Source: Cohaesibacter sp. (GTDB taxonomy: Bacteria; Pseudomonadota; Alphaproteobacteria; Rhizobiales; Cohaesibacteraceae). From it: a stretch of 64,000 nt of DNA. The position numbers were made by a program, and so were the translations under genes. The notes below the pieces were generated by a model that saw only the letters and a program-made list of their open reading frames with translations, did no database searches and was not told where the DNA came from. The DNA lies in contig JAOAQZ010000020.1 of assembly GCA_025210795.1 (NCBI GenBank), positions 310,001 to 374,000 on the forward strand. Direction: 5' to 3'. This document shows positions 54,946 through 63,646 of this stretch, piece by piece (the first letter of the stretch is position 1; each line of letters begins with the position of its first letter).

Positions 54946-57900
54946 CTATCCTGCGAGCACTCGGGCATTGGGGAAGGTGATCTCGACCAATGTGCCGTGA
55001 TCTTTCGCACTCACCAGCGAGAAGCGGGCGCGATTGGCCTCTACCAGCGCTTTGGTCAGCGGCAGCCCAAGGCCTGTGCCGGGATTGCTTTTGGAAGAGG
55101 TTGAGGACAATTGCCGGAAAGGCTCCAAAGCCGTTTTGACCTCGTCTTCGCTCATGCCAATGCCGGTATCGCGAATGCGCAGAATAACCTCGCCATTCTC
55201 TTCATAAGATGTCGAGATGATAACCTGACCGCCCGCCGGAGTATATTTCACCCCGTTGGAGAGAAGGTTGAGAATGATCTGTCGTAGCGAGCGGCTATCT
55301 CCCACCACATCGGGCAGAGCCGATGAGAGAGAGGTGCGAATGATGATTTGCTCGCGATTGGCTTGCGGCTGCATCAGGCCCACACTTTCCTGCACCAAGG
55401 CGTTAAGCTCGGTGGCCTGAAAGGACAAATCCATCTTGCCTGCTTCAACCTTTGAGAGATCAAGCAGATCATTGATCAGGCTCATGATGTGACTGCCTGA
55501 TGTATGAATGTCTTTAAGGTAATCCTTATAGCGCTCGTTGCCAACTTCGCCGAACCGCTCGTCAATCATCACTTCTGAAAAGCCGATAATGGCATTAAGA
55601 GGGGTACGGATTTCATGGCTGATTTTGGCAAGGAAATCAGATTTTTGATTGTTTGCCTTCTCGGCCCGTCGTTTTTCAGCCAGCAAATCTTCTTCCGCCC
55701 GCTTCCATTGTGCAATGTCACGCACCACAGCGCAGAAACGATTGGTGCCGGGAATGGCAACCCGCCCCATGGTCATAAAGAGCGGAATCAAGCCCCCTGA
55801 AGAGACGCGGCCAATCACCTCTCGCCCGTCATTAAGCACAGAGGCAACCCCGTTGGTGACAAGGCCATCAAGATAATCAACGGCATCCTTGTGGCTTTCT
55901 TCTGCAAGAAGATCAAGGAAACTCTCGCCAGCCATGTCATGACGATCCACCTCAAACAAAGCCTCTGCCGAATGGTTCATGCGCAAAACACAGGCATTGG
56001 CATCCAGCACCACAACGCCATCGGTTGCGGTATCAAGAATGGCTTCAAGCTCCGCTATTTTCTCGTCTTCTTCGGAGAGGCCAATGGAAGGTGGATCATT
56101 GGGCGCTTTTTCAAAGGTCAGCATGGCAGCAGGCTGATTGTTCCACTGGGTGGAGGCAATCTGCGCCAGAACGGAAAGGGGGCTACCATCTGACTTGCGC
56201 AAGGTGGTACGGCCTTCGGTTTTGGTTAGCCAGTCTCCGGGGCGTCCGGCAAAAAGGGCATCCATACCGCCAGCCTCTTGCAAAGCTGTAGCACTATCAA
56301 ACCCCAGCAGGGACAGGGCGGTGCTGGTCGCATAACGCACTTTTTGATCAGCAGAGATAAGGAGAGCCGTTGGCAATTTATCCAAAAGCGCAGTTACTTG
56401 AGTCTGATCGAAATCAGGTGCAGCAGTCTCTGGCTGTGTGGCCTCTACTTCAGAGTCCGCTACGGTCGCCAGCTCTGCTTCAAGTGCTGCCGCAGCTTCA
56501 TTTAAAGCCTCTTCCTTAGGGCTATTATCTTCGTCATCTTCGCCAAGAGAGGAGGCAGCCAAAGCGCCAGCGGCCAATCCTGCAAGTCCGGTTGCGATCA
56601 ATGGATCGGCTCCATCCTCATCTGTATCCTGATCAACGTCTTGGGATGCGCCATGATCTTCTGTGAAGGAGACCTCATTTTCATCCCTATTAGGAGTAGA
56701 AGGACCGGTTGGCAGCTCAATGACCTCTGAGCTTGGACCCTCTTTAGATGTCTGTTCGCCCTTCGCATCTTCAGTAAGGCTTTGAGGAGCGTCTTTGCTT
56801 TCCATCTCAGCATCTAAATCAATGGGTGATTGCGTGCCGGATTTATCCAACTCGCCATCGGCGACTGAGGCATCTTCCTCTTCAAGGCCGCCAATCAGTG
56901 CCTGAAAACGGGGACCGCTTTTGTTACGAAGGCGAAGGGCTTGCTTGCTGTCCTCTTCGTCATCACTGCCGGTCGTCTGCTCCTTGCTCTTTTGCAGGTG
57001 GCGGAAGGCCGGGTCCATCGCCAGAATATCGCGAAAGGCGTTGGAGGTCGCGCTTTTTAGCGCGTCATCCGGGTCTCCCGCATCCTCTGTGTCTGCGTTT
57101 TCGGCACCGTCTTCTGTCTCTTGTGACTCTGGAGCATCCGTACCATCTTCCGCAGTCGCCCCTTCGGCCATTTCGCCTGCGATCTCTTCAGAGGCAGCGA
57201 CACTATCGCCTTTCTCTTGATCATTCAGATCAAGCTGAGCCTCTTCTTGTGCGTCGTCAGTCTTGGCGACCTGATCAAGAGCAGGAGATGTATCGTCCTC
57301 GCTTGATGGGGCAAGAAGGGCTGCTTCGTGAGTGCCAGCCTCAGTCTCAATCTCTGCCTCAGTCTCTTTCTCGCTAGAAGCATCCGGCTGGTTGTCAGCG
57401 TTGCTATCTGCACTATCAGCCAAGAGCGCCACGGAGGCGGCTCCGGCTACACTTGCCTGATCGGCCAAGGCGGCAGCAAGACGTACTTTCTTGCGGGCTT
57501 TTTTGCGTTTCTTGGCTTTTTTCAGCTTCTTCTCGCGTAGCTTGGCTTCCTTTGCTTCTTTCTTCTTGCGCTTTTTCTCAGCTTTCTTTGCAGCCTTTTT
57601 GGCGGCTTTTCTAGCAGCGTCATCTGCTCCAGCGTCAAGATCGCCTGCTTGATCCTGTGGCTCTGTCTGATCCTCGGCCTCTTCCCCGGCGATTTCAAAC
57701 AAATCGGCAGCAGGCATCATATCAGGCAGCTCTTGGTTGGCCGGGCTGAGTTTGGCTTTCTTCTTGGCCTTCTTCTTTTTGTCTTTCTTGTGCTTCTTCT
57801 CTTCTTTCTCTAGCGAAGCTTGCTCAACAGAAGCCTCGGCAAGATCAAGGGTCTCGATCGCGTCGTCCTGCTTTGCCTCTTTGGCTTTTTTCGCCTTTTT

Positions 57901-60423
57901 CTTCTTTTTAGAAGAGCGGGCCTTGTCCGAAGGCTCAGGCAGGATGTCTTTGTCCTTGGCCCCAATCTCAGTGCCAGTCTCAGCGTCAGTCTCGGCCTTG
58001 GCATCAGAGCTGCTGGAGCCAAGAATGGCAACGCCAGTTCCCAAGGTCAGAACAGCGGCACCGGCTGCAGCAAGAGCGTCGCTATCTCTATCTTCTGTCT
58101 CGTCGGCCACGTCATCACTCGCGCTCAGCTCAGCTGCACTGACGGCATCGGCAATCTCGTCCTCTGGACCAAAGGCCTCACCCGTCGCGTCACGGGAAGC
58201 GGGGCCTTCCTCAGTCTCATCATCGACCAGAACTTCAGCAATCTTGTCAAATGCATCTTTTTCGCTGCGGCTAAGATGGGCCATATCTTCTTGGTCTGCA
58301 TCCCTGCCTTCCAAGCTTGGGGCAGGGCTATCTGGCATGTCTGCTGCTGTCTTGGGCAAACTGTCATCGGGCAGGGACTCGCCTTCAACTGCTGCACGAG
58401 CGGCTGCATCATCGTCAAGTTCATGGCCCGCACTGTTTTCCTCATCGAGCAATATTTGCATGGAGGTGGCAATCGCACCGGTTTCGTCTTCTACGCTGTC
58501 CTGAGGCTCCGATAGAGCTGGGTCATCAATGTCTCGCCCATCCACAACTGCACCCGCAGTTCTAACCGCAAGGTCAGCGGCCTTAAAGACCTCGTCCGAC
58601 AGAACGTCTTTACCAGACTGAAGTGCATTCGTCTGAGCCGCATCATCATCGGTTGCCAAGCTGGCATCTGTAGAAGACGCGCTTTTGGCCGCCAAGTCCT
58701 CAGTGGTCACATCCTCTGTCCCAAGCTCTGCAAGGGAAAGCGTCTGGTGACTGCGGCAAATACCAAAACCTCTGAAACCCTGAAAACCATGAAAACGCCC
58801 AAAGACAGGCAGGCCAGTCATTTCTACGGCAATAGCAAGCTCGGAATTTTGAACTGGCCAATGCGCAATCAGCCCTGTCCATGTATCTCGCGCTTCAAAG
58901 GCAGCGGCAATCTCGTCTCCATCGTGAATGGAGAATTCAGCTGCAATATCTGGCCAGGTTTTGCCCAAAATAGTCGCATATTCGGGCCCTACAGCATCAG
59001 CCAGATCGCTGGAGATAAAGGTAAAGCGCCCAACCTCATCGCTCTCCCAGATGAAATGATGAGGTCCGGCAGAAGGATCGAAAGTAAAGGCGTCACTGCT
59101 CTCCTCGTCCGCGCCTTTGGTTGAGATATCTTCCAAGGCATCTTTGGGCGTAAAACGAGTGACAGAGGAAGTCCGGGATTGATCCTCAATATCCCCGCCG
59201 TCCATGGCTGGATCTTGGGAGAAGAGATCGGCCTTTGCCTCATCGCTCTCGTGGCTACCCTCTTTGCTCTCTTTGGCACCAGTGAGATCAGTCACATCCG
59301 CAGTTGAAGAGACCAGCCGAATGTCGGCAGGGGAGGGTGCAAAGGGTAGGTTGACGATGTTGGAGCCTTGTTGCGGGCTCTTTTGGCCGCTCTCACCAGC
59401 CTCACCAGAGGTCACATCATCATTGTCAGCGGTAATAATACCATCCCGATCGGAACTGCCCCCATCCTTATCATCATGCTTGGCGGGATCCTGCGGCGTT
59501 GGGTGATTGTCTTCCCGCCGGTCTCTATGGAAAGGCTGCGCCTCCATATGCTCCAGCATATTGGGTTTATCTGCACCCGGTGCCAGAGTGTCTTTGCTGT
59601 CTGTATCAGTCAGATCAAAAATATCGGCTTCCCGCGCCATGTCTTCATCAGATAGATAAGGACCGTCAGTGTCATCCTCTTCAAGAGCCGAGAAATCAAC
59701 CGCTTCGCCAGCATCCCCACTGGCAGAAGAAACAAGCAGCATATAGCGAGCAGCGGAGCCTTCACCTGTGCGGGCAACGCCACCTACGCGCGGCTCATCT
59801 CCCTCATCCAGCAAATCAATGGCAAGGCCAGTCTCGCCATCGGCCCCTTGCAACAGCATGTCGATTTTTTCTGAAACCGTGACAAGGCTCTCAAATCCAT
59901 CTGATGCTGCCAGCACCTTGCTATCGCCATCCATAATGGCAGAAAGGATCTGTTCTTTGTCTGGATCTGCCATACCGCCCGGATTGGCACTTAAGGCATC
60001 GACCAGCTTTCTTGCCGCTTGTTCTTCGCTCAGCTTTTCAACCTGCGCATCGGTAGAGAGAACCAGAACCATGCTCTCGCCCGCCACTTCCAGCCGTTTA
60101 CACAGGCAAGTGGTGGTGACTGCTTTTACGCCAAGGAAAAAGCGCAAACGATCGAGCAGGGGCGTGTTGGGGCGGGAATTGAGCGCAAGGCGCGCCAAAT
60201 GACGACGGGCCGGATGCACATCGCCAAAGGTGCGATCAAGCAGCGCATCCATGCTTGTTTCGTTAAAAAAGGCAAGGCCAGCAGCATTGGACCAGATGAT
60301 TCTATTGCCTTCATGATTCCACACCCATGCCGGACGAGGATCAAGCAGCACCGCCCCGATAGAAGGATGGGCTGTCAATGTCAGGAAAGGCAAACCATGG
60401 GAGGCCGTAGAAAGAGCAGGCAT
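54946..60423 (-). CDS. Very large PdhS/CbrA-type histidine kinase with lysine-rich centre
   Basis: 1825 aa, no membrane segments. N-terminal PAS-like region (about 20-110). Residues about 200-1370 are acidic and low in complexity, containing a strongly basic K/A-rich block (about 830-985) with repeated KKAKK-type runs. PAS domains lie near 1390-1460 and 1470-1590. HisKA has His1603 in FLAKISHEIRTPLNAIIGFSEV; HATPase has LLNLLSNGVKYTPAGG and TGLGLPLTKALVEANRA. The kinase end matches the PdhS/DivJ/PleC/CbrA group that sets DivK phosphorylation in the alphaproteobacterial cell cycle. It is much longer than Brucella PdhS (about 1000 aa). ATG 60423 follows AAGGGATCC. Confidence 0.88.
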   Translation of the reverse strand: MPALSTASHGLPFLTLTAHPSIGAVLLDPRPAWVWNHEGNRIIWSNAAGLAFFNETSMDALLDRTFGDVHPARRHLARLALNSRPNTPLLDRLRFFLGVKAVTTTCLCKRLEVAGESMVLVLSTDAQVEKLSEEQAARKLVDALSANPGGMADPDKEQILSAIMDGDSKVLAASDGFESLVTVSEKIDMLLQGADGETGLAIDLLDEGDEPRVGGVARTGEGSAARYMLLVSSASGDAGEAVDFSALEEDDTDGPYLSDEDMAREADIFDLTDTDSKDTLAPGADKPNMLEHMEAQPFHRDRREDNHPTPQDPAKHDDKDGGSSDRDGIITADNDDVTSGEAGESGQKSPQQGSNIVNLPFAPSPADIRLVSSTADVTDLTGAKESKEGSHESDEAKADLFSQDPAMDGGDIEDQSRTSSVTRFTPKDALEDISTKGADEESSDAFTFDPSAGPHHFIWESDEVGRFTFISSDLADAVGPEYATILGKTWPDIAAEFSIHDGDEIAAAFEARDTWTGLIAHWPVQNSELAIAVEMTGLPVFGRFHGFQGFRGFGICRSHQTLSLAELGTEDVTTEDLAAKSASSTDASLATDDDAAQTNALQSGKDVLSDEVFKAADLAVRTAGAVVDGRDIDDPALSEPQDSVEDETGAIATSMQILLDEENSAGHELDDDAAARAAVEGESLPDDSLPKTAADMPDSPAPSLEGRDADQEDMAHLSRSEKDAFDKIAEVLVDDETEEGPASRDATGEAFGPEDEIADAVSAAELSASDDVADETEDRDSDALAAAGAAVLTLGTGVAILGSSSSDAKAETDAETGTEIGAKDKDILPEPSDKARSSKKKKKAKKAKEAKQDDAIETLDLAEASVEQASLEKEEKKHKKDKKKKAKKKAKLSPANQELPDMMPAADLFEIAGEEAEDQTEPQDQAGDLDAGADDAARKAAKKAAKKAEKKRKKKEAKEAKLREKKLKKAKKRKKARKKVRLAAALADQASVAGAASVALLADSADSNADNQPDASSEKETEAEIETEAGTHEAALLAPSSEDDTSPALDQVAKTDDAQEEAQLDLNDQEKGDSVAASEEIAGEMAEGATAEDGTDAPESQETEDGAENADTEDAGDPDDALKSATSNAFRDILAMDPAFRHLQKSKEQTTGSDDEEDSKQALRLRNKSGPRFQALIGGLEEEDASVADGELDKSGTQSPIDLDAEMESKDAPQSLTEDAKGEQTSKEGPSSEVIELPTGPSTPNRDENEVSFTEDHGASQDVDQDTDEDGADPLIATGLAGLAAGALAASSLGEDDEDNSPKEEALNEAAAALEAELATVADSEVEATQPETAAPDFDQTQVTALLDKLPTALLISADQKVRYATSTALSLLGFDSATALQEAGGMDALFAGRPGDWLTKTEGRTTLRKSDGSPLSVLAQIASTQWNNQPAAMLTFEKAPNDPPSIGLSEEDEKIAELEAILDTATDGVVVLDANACVLRMNHSAEALFEVDRHDMAGESFLDLLAEESHKDAVDYLDGLVTNGVASVLNDGREVIGRVSSGGLIPLFMTMGRVAIPGTNRFCAVVRDIAQWKRAEEDLLAEKRRAEKANNQKSDFLAKISHEIRTPLNAIIGFSEVMIDERFGEVGNERYKDYLKDIHTSGSHIMSLINDLLDLSKVEAGKMDLSFQATELNALVQESVGLMQPQANREQIIIRTSLSSALPDVVGDSRSLRQIILNLLSNGVKYTPAGGQVIISTSYEENGEVILRIRDTGIGMSEDEVKTALEPFRQLSSTSSKSNPGTGLGLPLTKALVEANRARFSLVSAKDHGTLVEITFPNARVLAG

Positions 60424-60647
60424 AAGGATCCCTTTAACTATCCGGTCATCTGTGTCACAGAGCTTGCCGCGCCAGATGGAAAATGCCCCAACAATTCTGT
60501 TGAGAGGGCGAAGTCACAAAAGTCGCATGGCAAGAGAGGGACGATCCCTCGCTAAAAGTCTGGCCTGATAGGCCGTATCTGACAGGCTTGCATCCCAAAA
60601 GAGGCAATTCTTCATTGAAATGGAGCAAGCAAGGCAGATTAGAAAAC

Positions 60648-60662
60648 TTAACAGTCTATTAA
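60648..60662. promoter_or_regulatory. CtrA-like site upstream of the PdhS-like kinase
   Basis: TTAA-CAGTCTA-TTAA has the CtrA spacing (TTAA-N7-TTAA) but lacks the final C of the consensus TTAAC. It is 225 bp upstream of the kinase start. Suggestive only. Confidence 0.35.
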
Positions 60663-60871
60663 TACCGGGTTTGGGGGAACGAATCCATAACTTAGCGGTC
60701 AAGACAAACGGAATTGCGTTGTCTTGGTTAATTTGGCCCGTATTGACCGGGGCCAAAGCATTTCGATTTCTTCCACAAGGCCAGCCTCTAAGTCACATCA
60801 GAAAGTAGGTTATAACTTCATATACTTGCAACAATTCAAAGCTAAACAGGATTTGCGCGGAAAATTAATGT

Positions 60872-60907
60872 TGCAATGCACAAAATGAAGTGTTATGTTG
60901 CATCGCA
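60872..60907 (+). promoter_or_regulatory. Pair of TGC-N3-GCA sites upstream of phasin 1 (PhaR-like operators)
   Basis: TGC-AAT-GCA (60872-60880) and TGC-ATC-GCA (60899-60907), each within TTGCA-NN-GCACAA, lie 27 bp apart, 46-80 bp before the phasin start. PhaR repressors of PHB granule genes are known to bind CTGC-N3/4-GCAG-like sites. Confidence 0.65.
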
Positions 60908-60952
60908 CAATGAGATTGGGTGCCACATGATGATGGCTCAGGAGACAGAATA

Positions 60953-61333
60953 ATGATTAAGACACCAGAAGCATTTGAAGTACCAACACAGGTTCGCGAC
61001 ATGGCTGAAAAAGGCGTTGAGCAGGCTCGCAAAGCATTTGACGAGTTTGTATCCGCTGCCAACGATGCTGCCCTCAAAGTTGAAGGTTCTGCTGAAACCA
61101 TGCGCAATGGTGCTGCTGACCTGAACAAAAAGGCTCTGGCTGCTACCGAAGAAAGCGTAAACGCTTCTTTCGATCTGGCCACCAAACTGGTTAAAGCAAA
61201 AGACCTGAACGAAGCAATGGAACTGCAGACTGCTTATGTTCAGTCCCAGATGCAGCGTTTTGGCGAGATTGCTCGTGATATGGGTGAAGCTGCTACCAAA
61301 GCTGCAGCTGATGCGACTGCTAAAAAAGGCTAA
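60953..61333 (+). CDS. phaP: Phasin (polyhydroxyalkanoate granule-associated protein)
   Basis: 126-aa, Ala-rich, amphipathic alpha-helical protein. It starts with FEVPTQVRDMAEKGVEQARKAFDEFVSAA, the common phasin 2 family pattern, and continues with ASFDLATKLVKAKDLNEAMELQTAYVQSQMQRF. No membrane helices. ATG 60953 follows AGGAGAC. Phasins coat PHB granules and control their size. A second, longer phasin gene follows downstream; both have TGC-N3-GCA site pairs in front. Confidence 0.92.
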   Translation: MIKTPEAFEVPTQVRDMAEKGVEQARKAFDEFVSAANDAALKVEGSAETMRNGAADLNKKALAATEESVNASFDLATKLVKAKDLNEAMELQTAYVQSQMQRFGEIARDMGEAATKAAADATAKKG

Positions 61334-61374
61334 GGCAATCCCCTTGGATCGTCTGAGACTTTTTCAAGATATTG

Positions 61375-61398
61375 TGCGACGCAATGTGGTGCGCCGCA
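61375..61398 (+). promoter_or_regulatory. Pair of TGC-N3-GCA sites upstream of phasin 2 (PhaR-like operators)
   Basis: TGC-GAC-GCA (61375-61383) and TGC-GCC-GCA (61390-61398), 15 bp apart, in the 260-bp gap between the two phasin genes. Same pattern as before phasin 1, which argues for shared control. Confidence 0.65.
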
Positions 61399-61593
61399 CA
61401 ACAATCATCAAACTTATATATTTTCCATTTTTTGCATCGCGCGGATAACCGGGTTTTCCTCCCAACTTTTCCGGTTATACAAATGTTCGTGGTGAGCGTA
61501 TCTCGCGATGCTTTATGGAAGACCGGCCTTTGCCTCTCCTCCTCGTTTAAGGCCAGAGCCGGTTCCAACATTCTGCATATAGGATTTGCTCCG

Positions 61594-62148
61594 ATGACTA
61601 CTGCTAAAGCTGCCCCTGCGAAAAAAACTGCTGCCAAAGCTGCTCCTAAAGCTGCAAAGGTAGAAAAAGAAGAAGCATCTAACGATATCTTCGCAATGCC
61701 AAAATTTGAAATGCCTAAGTTCGAACTGCCAAACATGGATTTCTCTGCTGATGGCATGCCAGAGCTGGTTCGCGACATGGCCGAGCAGGGCGTTGCCCAG
61801 GTTCGTGATGGCTACGAAAAAGTGCGTGTTGCTGCTGAAGAACAGAATGCTGCTGTTGAGAAAAGCATTGACACCGCACGTGACGCTGGCATGGCTGTAA
61901 ACAAGAAAGTTCTCGACGCTGCTCAGGCCAACATGGAAGCCGGTTTCAACTTCTTCCGTGATGCTCTGTCCGTAAACACCCTTGGTGATGCGATCGAGCT
62001 GCAGTCTTCTTTTGCCCGCGCTCAGTTCGACACTGTATCCGCACAGGCCAAAGACATTCAGGAAACTGTCAATAAAGGCATCCAGGAAGCTGCTGCTCCC
62101 GTACAGGAAGCTGTAAACAAAAATCTGGACGCTATCAAAGCTGCCTAA
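61594..62148 (+). CDS. phaP: Phasin with Lys/Ala-rich N-terminal extension
   Basis: 184 aa. An N-terminal stretch of A/K repeats (TTAKAAPAKKTAAKAAPKAA, residues 2-21) is followed by a phasin 2 domain (about 55-184) with MPELVRDMAEQGVAQVRDGYEKVRVAAEEQNAAVEKS and FFRDALSVNTLGDAIELQSSFARAQFDT. The Lys/Ala-rich head resembles histone-like PhaF/PhaM tails that bind DNA, so it might tether granules to the nucleoid; that is inference. ATG 61594 has AGGA 9 bp upstream; the frame is open 222 bp further but without family similarity. Confidence 0.9.
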   Translation: MTTAKAAPAKKTAAKAAPKAAKVEKEEASNDIFAMPKFEMPKFELPNMDFSADGMPELVRDMAEQGVAQVRDGYEKVRVAAEEQNAAVEKSIDTARDAGMAVNKKVLDAAQANMEAGFNFFRDALSVNTLGDAIELQSSFARAQFDTVSAQAKDIQETVNKGIQEAAAPVQEAVNKNLDAIKAA

Positions 62149-62177
62149 TCTGGCGCTGATTTGATTGTCGGTTAAGA

Positions 62178-62212
62178 ACAAGGCTCGCATTTCTAAGTGC
62201 GGGCCTTTATAT
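62178..62212 (+). terminator. Rho-independent terminator after phasin 2
   Basis: Stem AAGGCTCGCA (62180-62189) / TGCGGGCCTT (62198-62207) with one G-T pair, followed by TATATTT. Confidence 0.8.
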
Positions 62213-62323
62213 TTGGCTGACGGGCTTTATGCTTGGGGAAAGTGTTGACAAGCTGTGGGGATAAATCGCTCAGCCTCTTGCATTTTCTGCCCAGCCAACC
62301 TAATAAACAGCCCACTATGGTAT

Positions 62324-62400
62324 GCAGTCGTAGCTCAGTTGGTTAGAGCGTCGGATTGTGGCTCCGAAGGTCGGTGGTTCGAATCCACCCGACTGTACCA
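62324..62400 (+). tRNA. tRNA-His (GTG)
   Basis: 77 nt with encoded CCA. Acceptor GCAGTCG / CGACTGT gives a G1-U72 wobble and six Watson-Crick pairs; D-arm GCTC/GAGC; anticodon arm TCGGA-TTGTGGC-TCCGA with anticodon GTG; T-arm GGTGG-TTCGAAT-CCACC. Position 73 is A and position -1 is T, so there is no G-1:C73 pair. This matches the atypical alphaproteobacterial tRNA-His, whose HisRS does not require G-1. Confidence 0.95.
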
Positions 62401-62454
62401 TTCTTACCCAAAATAAAAATCCTTCTGCCGCATAACAGCCATGCATACGCTCTG

Positions 62455-62490
62455 TGCCATCAGGCCTGTTGGTGCTTAGACCTGATGGCA
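62455..62490. repeat. Inverted repeat downstream of tRNA-His
   Basis: TGCCATCAGG (62455-62464) and CCTGATGGCA (62481-62490) form a perfect 10-bp stem with a 16-nt loop, between the tRNA and the convergent Cys-rich gene. Could end either transcript, but no clear T-run follows. Confidence 0.6.
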
Positions 62491-62508
62491 AAGTTTCTGT
62501 GATTAGGT

Positions 62509-63288
62509 TTAGGGCAAGCAGCGACCCGAAATAGCAAATGCTTCATCCAGTAGCTTTTGCGTTGGCCGGAAACCACCAGTTTCATCATGCACGATGTTTG
62601 AGATAAGAAGGCTCAGAACGGGTTTGTTGAGGGCTCCTTGATCTGCAAATAGCTTGAGGTCGCTAGATGATGTTCTTATGCCATGTCGGCCAAGACCTCT
62701 GACAAGCCGGTCTGCAACCTTGTTCGGGCAGTTGCAGTTCTGACACTGACGGGAAGTTGGATTGCCGTTTACAGGCTTTTGACATTTGCGCATGTTTGCC
62801 ATTTGAGATCGGCTCGGACGAGGGCCTTTCGGGCAAGTGCGTGCATATCCGCCTCGAGAAGCCGCAGATCCCAGAGTATCACACCACGGGGTGCGTACTT
62901 CGACAATGCTCAGCGCAGAGCGGGCTGGATCGCGATTTCGTCCGCGATATTTTGAACATAAATCCCTTACCATCGCCCGAATAGACCATTTTCCTGCGGA
63001 AAATACTGCATGGCCATTTCTTTGGCTCAAGGCGCAGTCATGGCGACCATTGGTGCCATTCCAGCGGCTATTGGCGCTAGGGTGCATCATACATACATAA
63101 TTGTTCATTTTTATGCAGCGCAGGAAACGAGCAGAGGAGAGAACAGCTTGAGAGACAGGCGCTCCTCGATAGGTCAAGTTTTCAATTGCCTGCTGCTGCC
63201 AATTGCTGGCTGTGTGCAAACAACTGCTAGCGTTTGCAAAAGTTGGCGAAAAGATAAAAACAAATAATAGAATGAGCCATCTATTCAT
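62509..63288 (-). CDS. Secreted Cys-rich protein of unknown function
   Basis: 259 aa. A signal peptide (NRWLILLFVFIFSPTFANA, about 2-20) leads a mature protein with 12 cysteines, including SSC near the start, a cluster RQCQNCNCPN (about 190-199) and GRCLP at the end. It is basic and rich in Arg, Ser and Asn. The even, scattered cysteines suggest disulfides in the periplasm or outside the cell. ATG 63288 follows CTGGAGAT. I do not recognise the family. It lies next to tRNA-His, and its composition and isolated setting suggest horizontal acquisition. Confidence 0.72.
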   Translation of the reverse strand: MNRWLILLFVFIFSPTFANASSCLHTASNWQQQAIENLTYRGAPVSQAVLSSARFLRCIKMNNYVCMMHPSANSRWNGTNGRHDCALSQRNGHAVFSAGKWSIRAMVRDLCSKYRGRNRDPARSALSIVEVRTPWCDTLGSAASRGGYARTCPKGPRPSRSQMANMRKCQKPVNGNPTSRQCQNCNCPNKVADRLVRGLGRHGIRTSSSDLKLFADQGALNKPVLSLLISNIVHDETGGFRPTQKLLDEAFAISGRCLP

Positions 63289-63646
63289 TAATATATCTCC
63301 AGAAAGTACAATAAAACTGTCGGGTCTTAAAACGGTGAAGGTTGGCCTCTAGCCATCTCTTAGGAGTGCGCAGAAAGATATCGCCTCCTTGTGATCGGAT
63401 TTTTAACGAGACGTGCGATCAATTGTGCAAAGCCTACATCAGTAAAGTTTGGAACCATGAGTGAGAGGTCTTATTGCACCATGGCATCCCATGGCCATGA
63501 TAACAGAAAATATAATAAAGAGTAAAAAAATAAAATTAACGCTCTAGTTGCATTTCTGAAGTGCCTTTAAAACGAGCAAAGCCTTGCGCTCGTAGCAAGG
63601 GCGTTAGCGATAGACCAGCGGCGGATAAAAGGAATGCCGTTGCAGG
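63289..63646. other. Intergenic region after the Cys-rich gene
   Basis: 358 bp with an AT-rich part (63495-63545). No gene, repeat or tRNA fragment that I can support. Confidence 0.4.

Larger units (their letters stand above)
60424..60952. other. Intergenic region, PdhS-like kinase / phasin
   Basis: 529 bp without a gene. Contains a CtrA-like site (60648-60662) on the kinase side and two TGC-N3-GCA sites (60872-60907) on the phasin side. Confidence 0.5.

Noticed and set aside
57737..58504. Plus-strand Ser/Ala-rich frames opposite the kinase lysine-rich region
   Set aside because: They are the complement of the low-complexity K/A/D/E codons of the kinase; poly-Ser/Phe composition, no ribosome site.
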